Positions 53,326-62,236 are shown, counted from the stretch's first letter. The stretch: DNA of 64,000 bases from SFLA01 sp045595165 (GCA_045595165.1 JAZNZY010000003.1:24006-88005); one strand, 5' to 3'. The notes: generated by a model not told the origin, from the letters alone. Made by a program: numbers and translations.

Positions 53326-54977
53326 GTTATTACAAGTCTGAAGAAATCAAAAAAGAAGCAAATCCGTTACCTTGTGAAAACGGCGATAACACCGTAAGAA
53401 ATCTTATCTTTGGAAAACAGCCCGTTGCCATTAACGAGCTGTGCCCCATTGATGGCGAAACAGCTACTCCCCGTTTCAATTCACCTATTGATTATCCCGT
53501 GCTTACCGACGGTGTGAGAAGCGACGTTTATACCTATACTGACGAGCGCTGGTTCCGTCTTACAAGAGGGGTTTCGAGAACCATTATCTTCCGTTTTGAC
53601 GCGCTTTCCGCAGTAAAAGGCTTTTCTATCGGATTTCTTAAAGAGGATGTGTCTGCAGTAAGACTTCCCAGACGTGTTGACGTGTGTCTTTCCGAAAACG
53701 GCGTTGACTGGCAGAGAGTGTATAAATGCAGAGATATTTTCAGCGATGATCCCGCTTGCCGTGTGGACGTGGTGCGTGAACTGGATAAAACCTACCGTGC
53801 TCTGTACGTTATGTTCGAAATAGAAACCGTTGCCCACGTCTGGCTCGATGAGATCGAGGTCTTCGGTACTACCGCCATTCCTGCGGACGCAGCGGCTATC
53901 GTAGCAGAAAAATTGGATAAGGATACCGCTTCCAATATTGTAAACGCATATCCTTCCTACGATGCTTTGGGAGGAGTCCATAATATACTTCTTTCCTACA
54001 ACTGCATTCCCCGCAACAAGGAATCGGAGCGCCGCCCCGGTTTAGGACTTATTACGGTTGATGAATATCTGCCTCACCTTGCTTATATAGATAAGGACGG
54101 CGAGATGAAGGACACCTTCTTTGACGGTATGCTGTATCTGCCTTATTCTATGTATACCTATTCTGCAGAATACAAATGCGCAGAAGGTTGGAAGCACTAC
54201 ATAGAAAACACTTTTGCGCCCGATGCAAACGTAGATGCACTTAATAAAGCCACTGCCATTGTGGGAGAAAAATTGGGTATCGCAAACCACAAGACCAAAG
54301 TATATTTCTCCGTGCTTCACACCAAGCCCACTTACGGCGATTTTCCCGAAAAATTCGGTGATATCGACGATGACGGCGTTGATGAGGTTATGGATAACTT
54401 TGCGGATCGTCAGAAGGCGATCAAGTGGTGTATAGATACCACAATAGAAAAGTTTAAAGCGGGTAATTACGAAAACCTTACACACGATGCCTTCTATTGG
54501 TTTGAAGAAGAGATCGCATACGCCAATTCAGACGAAACCTCGCTTTTAAAATGGACTGTGGAATATCTCCACTCTCTTGGCTACAAGCTGTTCTGGATAC
54601 CTTATTATCAGGCATCCGGATTTATGGAATGGAAAGATCTGGGCTTTGACGTTGCATGTATGCAGCCCAACTTCGCTTTCCGCGACGGTATTCCCACCCA
54701 GCGTCTTTACGATAACGCCGAGATAACCAAAAAACTGGGTATGTGCTATGAATTGGAGATCGGCGGAAGCGACCCCGCAAACGTAGAAAGATATATGAAA
54801 TATCTGGATTGCGGTGCGGAAACCGGATTTATGAACAGCATAAAAATGTATTATCAGGGCGGCGTCCCCGGTGAATTTTACGCAGCCTTCAAGTCTGCAG
54901 ATCCCGAGCTCCGCAAGGTATATGACAGCACCTACCTCTTCGCAAAGGAAAAATACGTTTCCAGAAACGTAAAATAA
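53322..54977 (+). CDS. DUF4855 protein
   Basis: 551 residues, no signal peptide. An N-terminal beta-rich region (about 1-190), resembling a discoidin-like module (FDALSAVKGFSIGFL, VDVCLSENGVDW), is followed by a DUF4855 region: YLPHLAYIDKDGEMKDTFFD, DAFYWFEEEIAYA, FWIPYYQASGFMEWKDLGFD and CMQPNFAFRDGIP. The pattern of acidic and aromatic residues on successive strands looks like a glycoside-hydrolase-type barrel. Function unknown. ATG overlaps the CapA stop, so the two are coupled. Confidence 0.78.
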   Translation: MSYYKSEEIKKEANPLPCENGDNTVRNLIFGKQPVAINELCPIDGETATPRFNSPIDYPVLTDGVRSDVYTYTDERWFRLTRGVSRTIIFRFDALSAVKGFSIGFLKEDVSAVRLPRRVDVCLSENGVDWQRVYKCRDIFSDDPACRVDVVRELDKTYRALYVMFEIETVAHVWLDEIEVFGTTAIPADAAAIVAEKLDKDTASNIVNAYPSYDALGGVHNILLSYNCIPRNKESERRPGLGLITVDEYLPHLAYIDKDGEMKDTFFDGMLYLPYSMYTYSAEYKCAEGWKHYIENTFAPDANVDALNKATAIVGEKLGIANHKTKVYFSVLHTKPTYGDFPEKFGDIDDDGVDEVMDNFADRQKAIKWCIDTTIEKFKAGNYENLTHDAFYWFEEEIAYANSDETSLLKWTVEYLHSLGYKLFWIPYYQASGFMEWKDLGFDVACMQPNFAFRDGIPTQRLYDNAEITKKLGMCYELEIGGSDPANVERYMKYLDCGAETGFMNSIKMYYQGGVPGEFYAAFKSADPELRKVYDSTYLFAKEKYVSRNVK

Positions 54978-54984
54978 AACCCGA

Positions 54985-55012
54985 AATGCCGTGTTTTTCA
55001 CGGCATTTTTTG
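54985..55012 (+). terminator. Terminator after the DUF4855 gene
   Basis: ATGCCGTG - TTTTT - CACGGCAT followed by TTTTTG. Confidence 0.9.
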
Positions 55013-55023
55013 TATTTTACCAC

Positions 55024-55052
55024 TTGAAAAAGCGGCGATAGAGTGGTATAAT
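55024..55052 (+). promoter_or_regulatory. Sigma-A promoter of gltX-glnS
   Basis: TTGAAA, 17-base spacer, TATAAT. The leader to gltX is only about 30 bases, too short for a T-box. Confidence 0.82.
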
Positions 55053-55090
55053 CTTAAAGATTAGTATTATTTTTGAAAGGTATGTTGTTT

Positions 55091-56731
55091 ATGGATACCA
55101 ATTATCTTGCGGAATTACTTTTTCCCCATATAAAAACCGTTCCCGAGGATATGGAGGCTCTGTACCCTCCCCGTAATCTTCCCGAGGGAGCAAAGGTAAC
55201 TCGTTTTGCACCCAGCCCCACGGGCTTTATGCATCTGGGCAACCTTTACGGCGCTCTCGCGGACGAGCGTATGGCTCATCTTTCCGATGGTGTTTTCTAC
55301 CTTCGTATCGAGGATACCGACGATAAGCGTACCGTGGAAGACGGTGTCGCACTTATTATAAATGCGCTGGAAAAGTTCGATCTTCATTTCGATGAAGGCG
55401 CAACCGCAGATGGCGATAACGGCGCATACGGCCCATACCGCCAGAGCGAAAGAAAAAATATTTACCAGACCTATGCAAAATACCTGGTACAGCAGGGAAG
55501 TGCTTATCCTTGTTTCTGCACCGAAGAAGAGCTTGCCGCAAACCGCGCAGAGCAGGAAGCTTTGAAGCTTACCCCCGGTTATTACGGAAAATGGGCTGTC
55601 TGGCGCGATGCGGATATAGAAAAGGTACAAGCTGCCCTTAACGAGGGCAAGCCCTTCGTGCTCCGCTTCAGAAGCGAAGGAAGCTGCGAGAACAAGCTTA
55701 AGTTTACGGATATGATCAAGGGCGTTATCGACGTTACCGAAAACGATATCGACCACGTGCTTCTCAAGTCCGACGGAATTCCTACCTATCACTTTGCACA
55801 CGCGGTGGACGATCATCTTATGCACACCACCCACGTTGTGCGTGACGAGAGCTGGCTTTCCACCCTGCCTTTCCACATTCAGCTTTTCAAGGCTCTGGGC
55901 TTCAAGATGCCCAAGTACTGCCACACAGCGCAGGTGCTTAAAAACGACGGAAACGGCAAGCGCAAGCTTTCCAAGCGCAAGGATCCCGAAGCGGCACTTA
56001 CCTATTACCACGAGCAGGGTTACCCCGCCAACGCGGTAAAGGAATATTTGCTCACCCTCCTCAATTCCAACTTTGAGGAATGGCGCTTGGCAAATCCCGC
56101 ACTGCCTCTGGAGGCGTTCCCTTTTACACCCAAGAAAATGAGCATTTCCGGCTGTCTGTTCAGCTTTGAAAAGCTTAATGATGTTTCCAAAAACGTAATT
56201 TCCACCCTCACCGCTTCTGAAGTAGTGGATGCAGTTATCGCTTGGGCAAAGGAATATGACCCCGAATTTGCAAGTACTCTTGAAGAAGACCGTGCTTATG
56301 CGGAAAGCATATTCGCTATCGGCAGAGGCGGAAACAAGCCCAGAAAGGACCTTACCACTTGGGCAGACGCAAAGCCTTACGTTTCCTTCTTCTATGATAA
56401 ATACTTTGAATATACCGACGTTCTTTCCGCTTCTTCCGAAGATGTGAAAGCCGTTTTGGACGGATTTATGGCCGTTTGGCAGGAAAGCGACGATCAGACT
56501 GCTTGGTTTGATAAGATAAAGGCTGTAGGCGAACAGAACGGCTATTGCCCCAATATGAAGGAATACAAAAAAGATCCCTCCGGCTGGAAGGGAAGTGTTG
56601 GCGACGTAAGCGCATTCCTCCGTGTTGCGGTTACGGGCAGAACCGTTTCTCCCGACCTTTATACGGTAATGAACATTCTCGGTGCGGAAAAGGTTGCCGC
56701 AAGAATAAACGCTTTTAAGGAGACTCTGTAA
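55091..56731 (+). CDS. gltX: Glutamyl-tRNA synthetase
   Basis: 546 residues, longer than usual bacterial GluRS (about 480-490). Class I motif FAPSPTGFMHLGNLYGAL (HLGN in place of HIGH) and KRKLSKRKDPEA (KLSKR in place of KMSKS); RIEDTD and VDDHLMHTTHVVR (about 220-235) are typical Glu/GlnRS elements. The C-terminal half carries the anticodon-binding helices. Start: the ATG at 55091 is ten bases after GAAAGG; an ATG at 55082 is too close to it. Followed after one base by glnS. Confidence 0.93.
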   Translation: MDTNYLAELLFPHIKTVPEDMEALYPPRNLPEGAKVTRFAPSPTGFMHLGNLYGALADERMAHLSDGVFYLRIEDTDDKRTVEDGVALIINALEKFDLHFDEGATADGDNGAYGPYRQSERKNIYQTYAKYLVQQGSAYPCFCTEEELAANRAEQEALKLTPGYYGKWAVWRDADIEKVQAALNEGKPFVLRFRSEGSCENKLKFTDMIKGVIDVTENDIDHVLLKSDGIPTYHFAHAVDDHLMHTTHVVRDESWLSTLPFHIQLFKALGFKMPKYCHTAQVLKNDGNGKRKLSKRKDPEAALTYYHEQGYPANAVKEYLLTLLNSNFEEWRLANPALPLEAFPFTPKKMSISGCLFSFEKLNDVSKNVISTLTASEVVDAVIAWAKEYDPEFASTLEEDRAYAESIFAIGRGGNKPRKDLTTWADAKPYVSFFYDKYFEYTDVLSASSEDVKAVLDGFMAVWQESDDQTAWFDKIKAVGEQNGYCPNMKEYKKDPSGWKGSVGDVSAFLRVAVTGRTVSPDLYTVMNILGAEKVAARINAFKETL

Positions 56732-56732
56732 A

Positions 56733-58376
56733 ATGGAAGAAAAAAACAGCAATTTCCTATACGATATTATAAGCTCTGACCTTGCGGAGGGCAGAGAGGA
56801 CCACGTTCACACCCGCTTTCCTCCGGAGCCCAATGGTTATCTTCATATCGGTTCTTTAAAGGCTATCTGGATAAATGCCACCGCCGCAAAGAATTTTGAC
56901 GGTAAGTTTAACCTCCGTTATGACGATACCAACCCCGGCAAAGAGGATGTTGAGTACGTAGACAGCATTTACAACGATATCCGTTGGCTGGGCTTTGAGC
57001 CTACGGGCGGTGTGTTTTACGGAAGCGATTATTTCGGAAAATGCTACGAATACGCAGTTAAGCTTATAAAGGACGGAAAAGCCTACGTTTGCGATCTTAC
57101 CGCAGATGAAATGACCGCATACCGCGGAACGCTTACCGAAGCGGGCAAGGAATCCCCCTGGCGTAACAGAAGCGTCGAGGAAAATCTGGAGCTGTTTGAG
57201 CGTATGAAGAACGGCGAATTTCCCGATGGCGCAAAGACTCTCCGTGCAAAAATAGATATGGCTTCTCCCAATCTTGTTATGCGTGATCCCGCTATTTTCC
57301 GTATCCGCCATATGTCCCACCACAGACAGGGGGATGCTTGGTGCATATATCCTCTTTACGATTTCGCTCATCCCATTCAGGATGCGTTAGAGGGTATAAC
57401 CCACTCTATGTGCTCTATCGAGTTTACCAACAACCGTCCCCTTTACGATTGGGTTGTGGATAATATTGATTTCGAGCACAAGCCTCATCAGTATGAATTC
57501 GCACGTCTTAACGTTACCCACACGGTAATGAGCAAGCGTTATCTCCGCGCTCTGGTTGAAAACGGCATTGCCGACGGTTGGGATGACCCCCGTCTGCCCA
57601 CCCTTTGCGGTCTTCGCAGAAGAGGATATACTCCTTCCGCGCTCATAGACTTCGTTTCCCGCGCAGGTGTTTCCCGTGCGTACAGTATAGTGGATTACGA
57701 TCTGCTTGAGCATTGCATCCGCGAGGAGCTTAATAAAACAGCTACCCGCCGTGTTGCCGTGCTTGACCCCGTAAAGGTTACCGTAACCAATTATCCCGAT
57801 GATAAAAAAGAGCATTTTGCTCTGCCCAACAACCCCTCCGATCCCGAAGCGGGCAAGCGTGAAGTTCCCTTCACCAAGCAGCTATATATCGACCGCGAGG
57901 ACGTTTCTCTCAATCCTCCTCCCAAGTATTTCCGTATGAAGAAGGGCGGGGAAGTCCGTCTTATGGGCTCGTATATCGTCAAGTGCGAGGATATCTTAAC
58001 GGACGAAAACGGCGTTATTACCGAAGTTCTCTGCACTGCCGACCTTGAAACCGGCTGCGGTATGCCTGCAGACGGCAGAAAGGTAAAGGGTACTATCCAT
58101 TGGCTTTCCGCCGCAGACGCAATAGAGGCAGACGTTGCTCTTTACGATAAGCTGTTTACCGAAGCGGATATGACCAAGGTTCCCTCCTCCGAGTACGATA
58201 ACTACCTTAATCCCGAGTCCGTTAAGCATATAAAAGCGTATTTGGAGCCTTCTCTGGCATATGCGCAGGACGGCGAACGATTCCAGTTCGTCCGCACCGG
58301 CTATTTCTGCAAGGATACAAAGCACGAAAATACGTTCAATCGTATAGTTGTATTGAAGGATTCAAAACCTTTCTAA
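56733..58376 (+). CDS. glnS: Glutaminyl-tRNA synthetase
   Basis: 547 residues, full length. HIGH motif RFPPEPNGYLHIGSLKAIW, DDTNPGKEDVEYV, and KMSKS-like VMSKRYLRALVEN; the C-terminal beta-barrel anticodon domains follow (KVTVTNYPDDKKEHFALPNN). Direct Gln-tRNA charging makes the GatCAB route unnecessary for glutamine. Bacterial GlnRS descends from a eukaryotic gene by transfer and is patchy in Firmicutes. One base after gltX. Confidence 0.97.
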   Translation: MEEKNSNFLYDIISSDLAEGREDHVHTRFPPEPNGYLHIGSLKAIWINATAAKNFDGKFNLRYDDTNPGKEDVEYVDSIYNDIRWLGFEPTGGVFYGSDYFGKCYEYAVKLIKDGKAYVCDLTADEMTAYRGTLTEAGKESPWRNRSVEENLELFERMKNGEFPDGAKTLRAKIDMASPNLVMRDPAIFRIRHMSHHRQGDAWCIYPLYDFAHPIQDALEGITHSMCSIEFTNNRPLYDWVVDNIDFEHKPHQYEFARLNVTHTVMSKRYLRALVENGIADGWDDPRLPTLCGLRRRGYTPSALIDFVSRAGVSRAYSIVDYDLLEHCIREELNKTATRRVAVLDPVKVTVTNYPDDKKEHFALPNNPSDPEAGKREVPFTKQLYIDREDVSLNPPPKYFRMKKGGEVRLMGSYIVKCEDILTDENGVITEVLCTADLETGCGMPADGRKVKGTIHWLSAADAIEADVALYDKLFTEADMTKVPSSEYDNYLNPESVKHIKAYLEPSLAYAQDGERFQFVRTGYFCKDTKHENTFNRIVVLKDSKPF

Positions 58377-58381
58377 CATCA

Positions 58382-58409
58382 AAAACGCCCGAAATCTTCG
58401 GGCGTTTTA
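58382..58409 (+). terminator. Terminator after glnS
   Basis: AAAACGCCCGAA - ATC - TTCGGGCGTTTT. Confidence 0.9.
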
Positions 58410-58421
58410 ATATTTTTCATG

Positions 58422-58451
58422 TTGACAACACGCGGGTAAATATGATATCCT
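58422..58451 (+). promoter_or_regulatory. Candidate sigma-A promoter of the lipoprotein gene
   Basis: TTGACA, 18-base spacer, TATCCT (4/6 match at -10). Confidence 0.55.
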
Positions 58452-58500
58452 TTATTTGAGGAAGGATGTTTCTTTAAAATAAATACAAGGAGTATATGGT

Positions 58501-59427
58501 ATGAAACGAAATGCTGTTATTATAATTATCTGTGTTTTGATATTCACTTCGTGTTCTGTCGAGCAAAATAATGGCCTTGATGTTCGCACTTTTATTGATG
58601 CGCAGTGTTCAAAAGATACTGCGCCGTATGTTCCTGTTGACGACGGTCAGGAAACGATTATGGATCCACCGGTTGAAACAAAAATTAAACTCGGGAACAA
58701 AGAGATAGTTGCCGATCTGACGTCAGTGAGAAGCTATACATCTCGCTCTCAACAACAGGTTTATTGCAGCAAGGACGGAAATATGAATTACGTATTATAT
58801 TCCGAGCATCCTTCGTTTAATATTTATATACCTGATCGCTTCTCGAAAAACGCTGTTTTATCTTATTTCGAGGGTGAAGAAATATCGGAGCAAGCTCTTA
58901 TATCTTACGCAAAAGAATATATGTCATTATATTTTGACATCAACATATTAGGTAACTATAATTACAGTTTTACAACGACTGTTCTCATTAGTAAAGGAAA
59001 TGGCACTCGGATGGAAGAAAAAGAAGGCTTTTACACGCCGGAAAATAATTGTGAATTCGATGTGCCGTATGATGAATCCGTTCGTAGATACAGAATAACG
59101 TATACCGAATATTGCGGTCCGATTGCCACCGCAGATACTATAAATATAATATTTGATGAAAACGGAAATATAACCTATTTCGATTTTATGGAATATAACG
59201 TTGATTGGCAAAGTGTCAATTTTGAGGAAGAAAACGTAATTGAAGCCGTGGAAGCATTTTTGAATGAGTATATTTCGGAAGAATTCGAGCTTGTTGACTA
59301 TAATATCAGAATGCGCAGATTGGTATATGCGGAAGGTGAAATCCAACTTGCACTTCAACTTGATTTGACTTTGAAAAATTCCGAGCAAACGTTTAAAACT
59401 TCGTGGGGTTTGCGACTGTCCGACTAA
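58501..59427 (+). CDS. Putative lipoprotein of unknown function
   Basis: 308 residues. Lipobox FTSC (Cys18). The mature part is acidic and beta-rich, with TDLTSVRSYTSRSQQQVY-like and YTEYCGPIATADTINIIFDE segments resembling a PepSY-type or general surface fold; no firm family. The gene reads visibly richer in A+T than its neighbours, a hint of a different origin. AAGGAG lies eight bases before the ATG. Single-gene unit between two terminators. Confidence 0.75.
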   Translation: MKRNAVIIIICVLIFTSCSVEQNNGLDVRTFIDAQCSKDTAPYVPVDDGQETIMDPPVETKIKLGNKEIVADLTSVRSYTSRSQQQVYCSKDGNMNYVLYSEHPSFNIYIPDRFSKNAVLSYFEGEEISEQALISYAKEYMSLYFDINILGNYNYSFTTTVLISKGNGTRMEEKEGFYTPENNCEFDVPYDESVRRYRITYTEYCGPIATADTINIIFDENGNITYFDFMEYNVDWQSVNFEEENVIEAVEAFLNEYISEEFELVDYNIRMRRLVYAEGEIQLALQLDLTLKNSEQTFKTSWGLRLSD

Positions 59428-59440
59428 TTTCAAACGCAAA

Positions 59441-59472
59441 CAAAAAGTTCCTGAAAAAATCGGGAGCTTTTT
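59441..59472 (+). terminator. Terminator after the lipoprotein gene
   Basis: AAAAGTTCCTGA pairs with TCGGGAGCTTTT, including two G-U pairs in RNA, and ends in T's. Confidence 0.75.
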
Positions 59473-59529
59473 ATCGGGGTGGTTGTTGAGGTCCCCGTAA
59501 AACCGCAGGTTTTGTAGGGTAGATTATCG
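59473..59529 (+). repeat. Hairpin repeat family B, copy 4
   Basis: TATCGGGG...GGTCCCCGT, stem AAAACC-GCA-GGTTTT, then GTAGGGTAGATTATCG. Same layout as copies at 11751, 33251 and 33288. Confidence 0.7.
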
Positions 59530-59548
59530 TTCATAGTTTCTCGTTAAA

Positions 59549-59577
59549 AAAATCCTCCGATTTCTCGGAGGATTTTT
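59549..59577 (-). terminator. Terminator after the HAD gene
   Basis: On the minus strand: AAAATCCTCCGA - GAAA - TCGGAGGATTTTTTT. Confidence 0.9.
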
Positions 59578-59578
59578 A

Positions 59579-60193
59579 CTATCCTATTTGTTCAAAGCTT
59601 GTGTAGATTTCTTCCGCTTGTGTTTTGGGGGAAACGCTGAATTCATCAAAGAAAAGCGTATGCACGCCTGCGTTTACACCGCTTCCGATATCTATTTCTC
59701 TGTCGCCGATCATAACGGTTTTGTCCTTATCCAGAGAATGCTCTTTTACCAGATATTCAATGGCGTCCGGTGCGGGCTTATAGGGGAAACCGTTTTCCAC
59801 GGTGATAACCTCGGTAAACAGTCCCAGCATTCCGTGTCTGCCCAGTATCTCCGGTGCCTTTTTATCTCTGTGGGTAAACAGAAAATGTCGTCCGCCTCTG
59901 CACAAAATGCGGTCAAAGGCTTCCAAAACGCCGTCATAAATTTTGATAACCGGCTCAAACTCGTCGGTAAGCTCGTATTTGTTAAAGGCGACCCGTTCCT
60001 CCTCGGTAAGACCGTAATGGCGGGTAGCGGTTCCCACGGTTATGCGAAGCAGCTTTTCCGCTTCCTTTACATCTATCTCTCTGCCGCTGTCCCTTAACGC
60101 CTGCGCAAGTGCCGCCGCCGTGTGAGGGTAGCTATCGAACAAAGTGCCGTCGAAATCCCAAATAAAATTATCGTATTTTTCAGTTATTATCAT
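59579..60193 (-). CDS. HAD-family phosphatase (phosphoglycolate phosphatase-like)
   Basis: 204 residues. Motif I FIWDFDGTLFDSYP (nucleophile Asp at about 13), motif II LFTHRDKKA, motif III Lys in PYKPAPDAIEYL and motif IV MIGDREIDIGSGVNAG. A helical cap lies after motif I (HTAAALAQALRDSGR). Substrate not defined. Starts 14 bases inside the 3' end of the LTA-synthase-like gene and stops with TAG. Confidence 0.88.
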   Translation of the reverse strand: MIITEKYDNFIWDFDGTLFDSYPHTAAALAQALRDSGREIDVKEAEKLLRITVGTATRHYGLTEEERVAFNKYELTDEFEPVIKIYDGVLEAFDRILCRGGRHFLFTHRDKKAPEILGRHGMLGLFTEVITVENGFPYKPAPDAIEYLVKEHSLDKDKTVMIGDREIDIGSGVNAGVHTLFFDEFSVSPKTQAEEIYTSFEQIG

Positions 60194-62177
60194 GGAAATA
60201 CCTATAATTTATCTGCTTTCTCAGGTTGTAATACTTTTGAAGCTCTTCGGGAAGCTCGTACATAGAGTAAAGATTTCCGTCTGCATCTGCGGCAACGTAA
60301 TCGTTTGCGGCAGGGAAGGTGGTGCGCTGGGTATAGAGGAAATCGTAATATTCGTTGGTTTCTACATCGGCGCGGTGCATAACGTACGCCATCAAAAGCT
60401 CGTAGTTAAGCCACTCAACGTCCTGCTCGCCCATATCGAAGTTTGCCACCATAAGACACTCCGTATCGTATTTACGGTAGGTATCAAGAATATTATCGCC
60501 GGTATTAAAATAGGGAAGATGTGCGATACGCTCGTATTCTCCGTCCTTATCGTGGTCGGTAATGGATTTGAGATTGGGCAGATGGTCGCCGTAGAAAATG
60601 ATCACGGTGTTTTCTTCCAAGCCCGAAATATAATCGTAAAGCTTGCCAAGCTGTCTGTCCGCATCGTAAAGGCCCTGGGCATAGCAACGGATAGAGCCCT
60701 TCATATACACGGAATAATCCGCAGGGGTCTTGGTAACCTTTACGGTGTAATTATCACGTATCACGGTGCCTTCGCTGTCTTTATCAAGATACTTGCCTTC
60801 ATAGTAAGATCCGTGAAGCTGTGCGGTGTTTATCATTACGAAATAGTTTTCGTCTTCTCTCCACTCGTCCCCCTCAACAAACTTTATTATCTGGTCTGCC
60901 AGATAATCATCGGAAGGTCTGCCTGCCAGCTTGCGTACACCCTTAAGCTCGTGGCGGAAATCCGTATCGTCAATACCGAAGAAGGGGTATACCTTTGTTC
61001 TGTCAAACAAGGAATCCTCCCAAGCGGTAATTATCTTGTTATAATATCCGTTTTCGCCCAATACATCGAAGAAATTGGGGGTTCCCTCAAAATCCTCGCT
61101 GTCATACATCTGGGTATAGGGAACGAATCCGGGGGAATATACCGCCAAATTGCTTCCCGTAAACACCTCGAATTCCGCATTTGCGCTCAGACCGCCGAAC
61201 ACGGGAGAGATCATCTTGAATACGTGTCCTTCCTGCGACAGCTTTTCGTAATTGGGAGTAAGCTCCGTGCCTGTGGGGGTTTCAAACTCAAACTCGCCGA
61301 GCTGGTCAATATCCCAGAAGGATTCGGAAAATACCATTATAATATTACAGTCGCCCCAGGTGTTTTTGTATTTATCGTCGGCTTCCTTAACCGCGTTTTC
61401 AAGAACTTCATCAAGATATTCGGGATCGTAACCCTTTGGCTCAAAAATTCTGCTCTCTACTGCCTGACCGTACATACCGGACATTACGCCGTAGCGGATA
61501 TAGTATTTCAGACTTGTAGTGGGATAATCGGAATCGCGCTCATCATACTTGTAAAAGGTGTTGAGCGTAAAGGTGTTGAGAGGCTCTATGGGTGCGATTA
61601 TGAGGAACAGCAAAAGAAGTGCCGTCCCGCCGATAGCAATTCCGTTCCACTTATATTTAATGCGGAAGCGGAGCAATATTCCGCCGATAATTATTATCGC
61701 CGCAACAAGACCGAACTTCCACAATTCGCCGGATATCTGCTTGAACAGGTCTATAACGGATATTTCCGCTACAAGATCTCCCAGTGTTCCCGCACTGCGG
61801 AAAAAGTTGATATCCGAAAAATACACGGGGTTATCGGACATTTGTATCTTAACGTACTGCACCGCGGAGAATACGAATCCAACCAGGGAAAGGGTAACGT
61901 TGCCTGCAACAGAACTTGTGGTTATGCAGGTGAACAGCGCATTGAACAGCACCACCAGAACGTAAGAAAAGAAATATCCGGATGCAAATTGGGTATCACG
62001 AATGGTAGTGGTGTTCAAAAAGAAATTGTTAATGCAAAGATTTATTATGCAGGGTACTGCAAGAAAATGGAAAACATATTTAATTGCAGTAAACCACTTG
62101 GATTCAAAGAATTTCTTTGCCCATTTCTTTGCGGTTTCAAATACCTCACGGGGAGTTATGCTTTGCTGGGTGTTCAT
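60180..62177 (-). CDS. LTA synthase / sulfatase family membrane enzyme
   Basis: 665 residues. Five N-terminal membrane helices (within about 35-215) and an external alkaline-phosphatase-like domain. Metal-binding NIIMVFSESFWD and IIFYGDHLPNL are conserved. The nucleophile segment reads FGGLSANAEFEVFTGSN where related proteins usually read GGTAN(T)EFEVLTG, so serine replaces the usual threonine. Likely transfers glycerol-phosphate or phosphoethanolamine to a surface glycan. Start at 62177 has GAGG six bases upstream; an ATG 12 bases earlier lacks one. Confidence 0.88.
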   Translation of the reverse strand: MNTQQSITPREVFETAKKWAKKFFESKWFTAIKYVFHFLAVPCIINLCINNFFLNTTTIRDTQFASGYFFSYVLVVLFNALFTCITTSSVAGNVTLSLVGFVFSAVQYVKIQMSDNPVYFSDINFFRSAGTLGDLVAEISVIDLFKQISGELWKFGLVAAIIIIGGILLRFRIKYKWNGIAIGGTALLLLFLIIAPIEPLNTFTLNTFYKYDERDSDYPTTSLKYYIRYGVMSGMYGQAVESRIFEPKGYDPEYLDEVLENAVKEADDKYKNTWGDCNIIMVFSESFWDIDQLGEFEFETPTGTELTPNYEKLSQEGHVFKMISPVFGGLSANAEFEVFTGSNLAVYSPGFVPYTQMYDSEDFEGTPNFFDVLGENGYYNKIITAWEDSLFDRTKVYPFFGIDDTDFRHELKGVRKLAGRPSDDYLADQIIKFVEGDEWREDENYFVMINTAQLHGSYYEGKYLDKDSEGTVIRDNYTVKVTKTPADYSVYMKGSIRCYAQGLYDADRQLGKLYDYISGLEENTVIIFYGDHLPNLKSITDHDKDGEYERIAHLPYFNTGDNILDTYRKYDTECLMVANFDMGEQDVEWLNYELLMAYVMHRADVETNEYYDFLYTQRTTFPAANDYVAADADGNLYSMYELPEELQKYYNLRKQINYRYFHDNN

Positions 62178-62210
62178 AAATTGCCTCATTTCTGCACATA
62201 GAAAACAACT

Positions 62211-62236
62211 GACGCCCCTATTTTACCAGGGGCGCC
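62211..62236 (-). terminator. Possible terminator/hairpin after tsf
   Basis: GGCGCCCC - TGGTAAAATA - GGGGCGTC on the minus strand. T run is weak, so readthrough into the next gene is possible. Confidence 0.5.

Noticed and set aside
55020..55090. T-box leader for gltX-glnS
   Set aside because: The leader is about 30 bases from the predicted start; there is no room for a specifier stem or T-box sequence.
60144..62201. Long open frame on the plus strand opposite the LTA-synthase-like gene
   Set aside because: It lacks a recognisable family and is the antisense shadow of a clear enzyme gene; similar shadows oppose gltX, lysS, secA and others.
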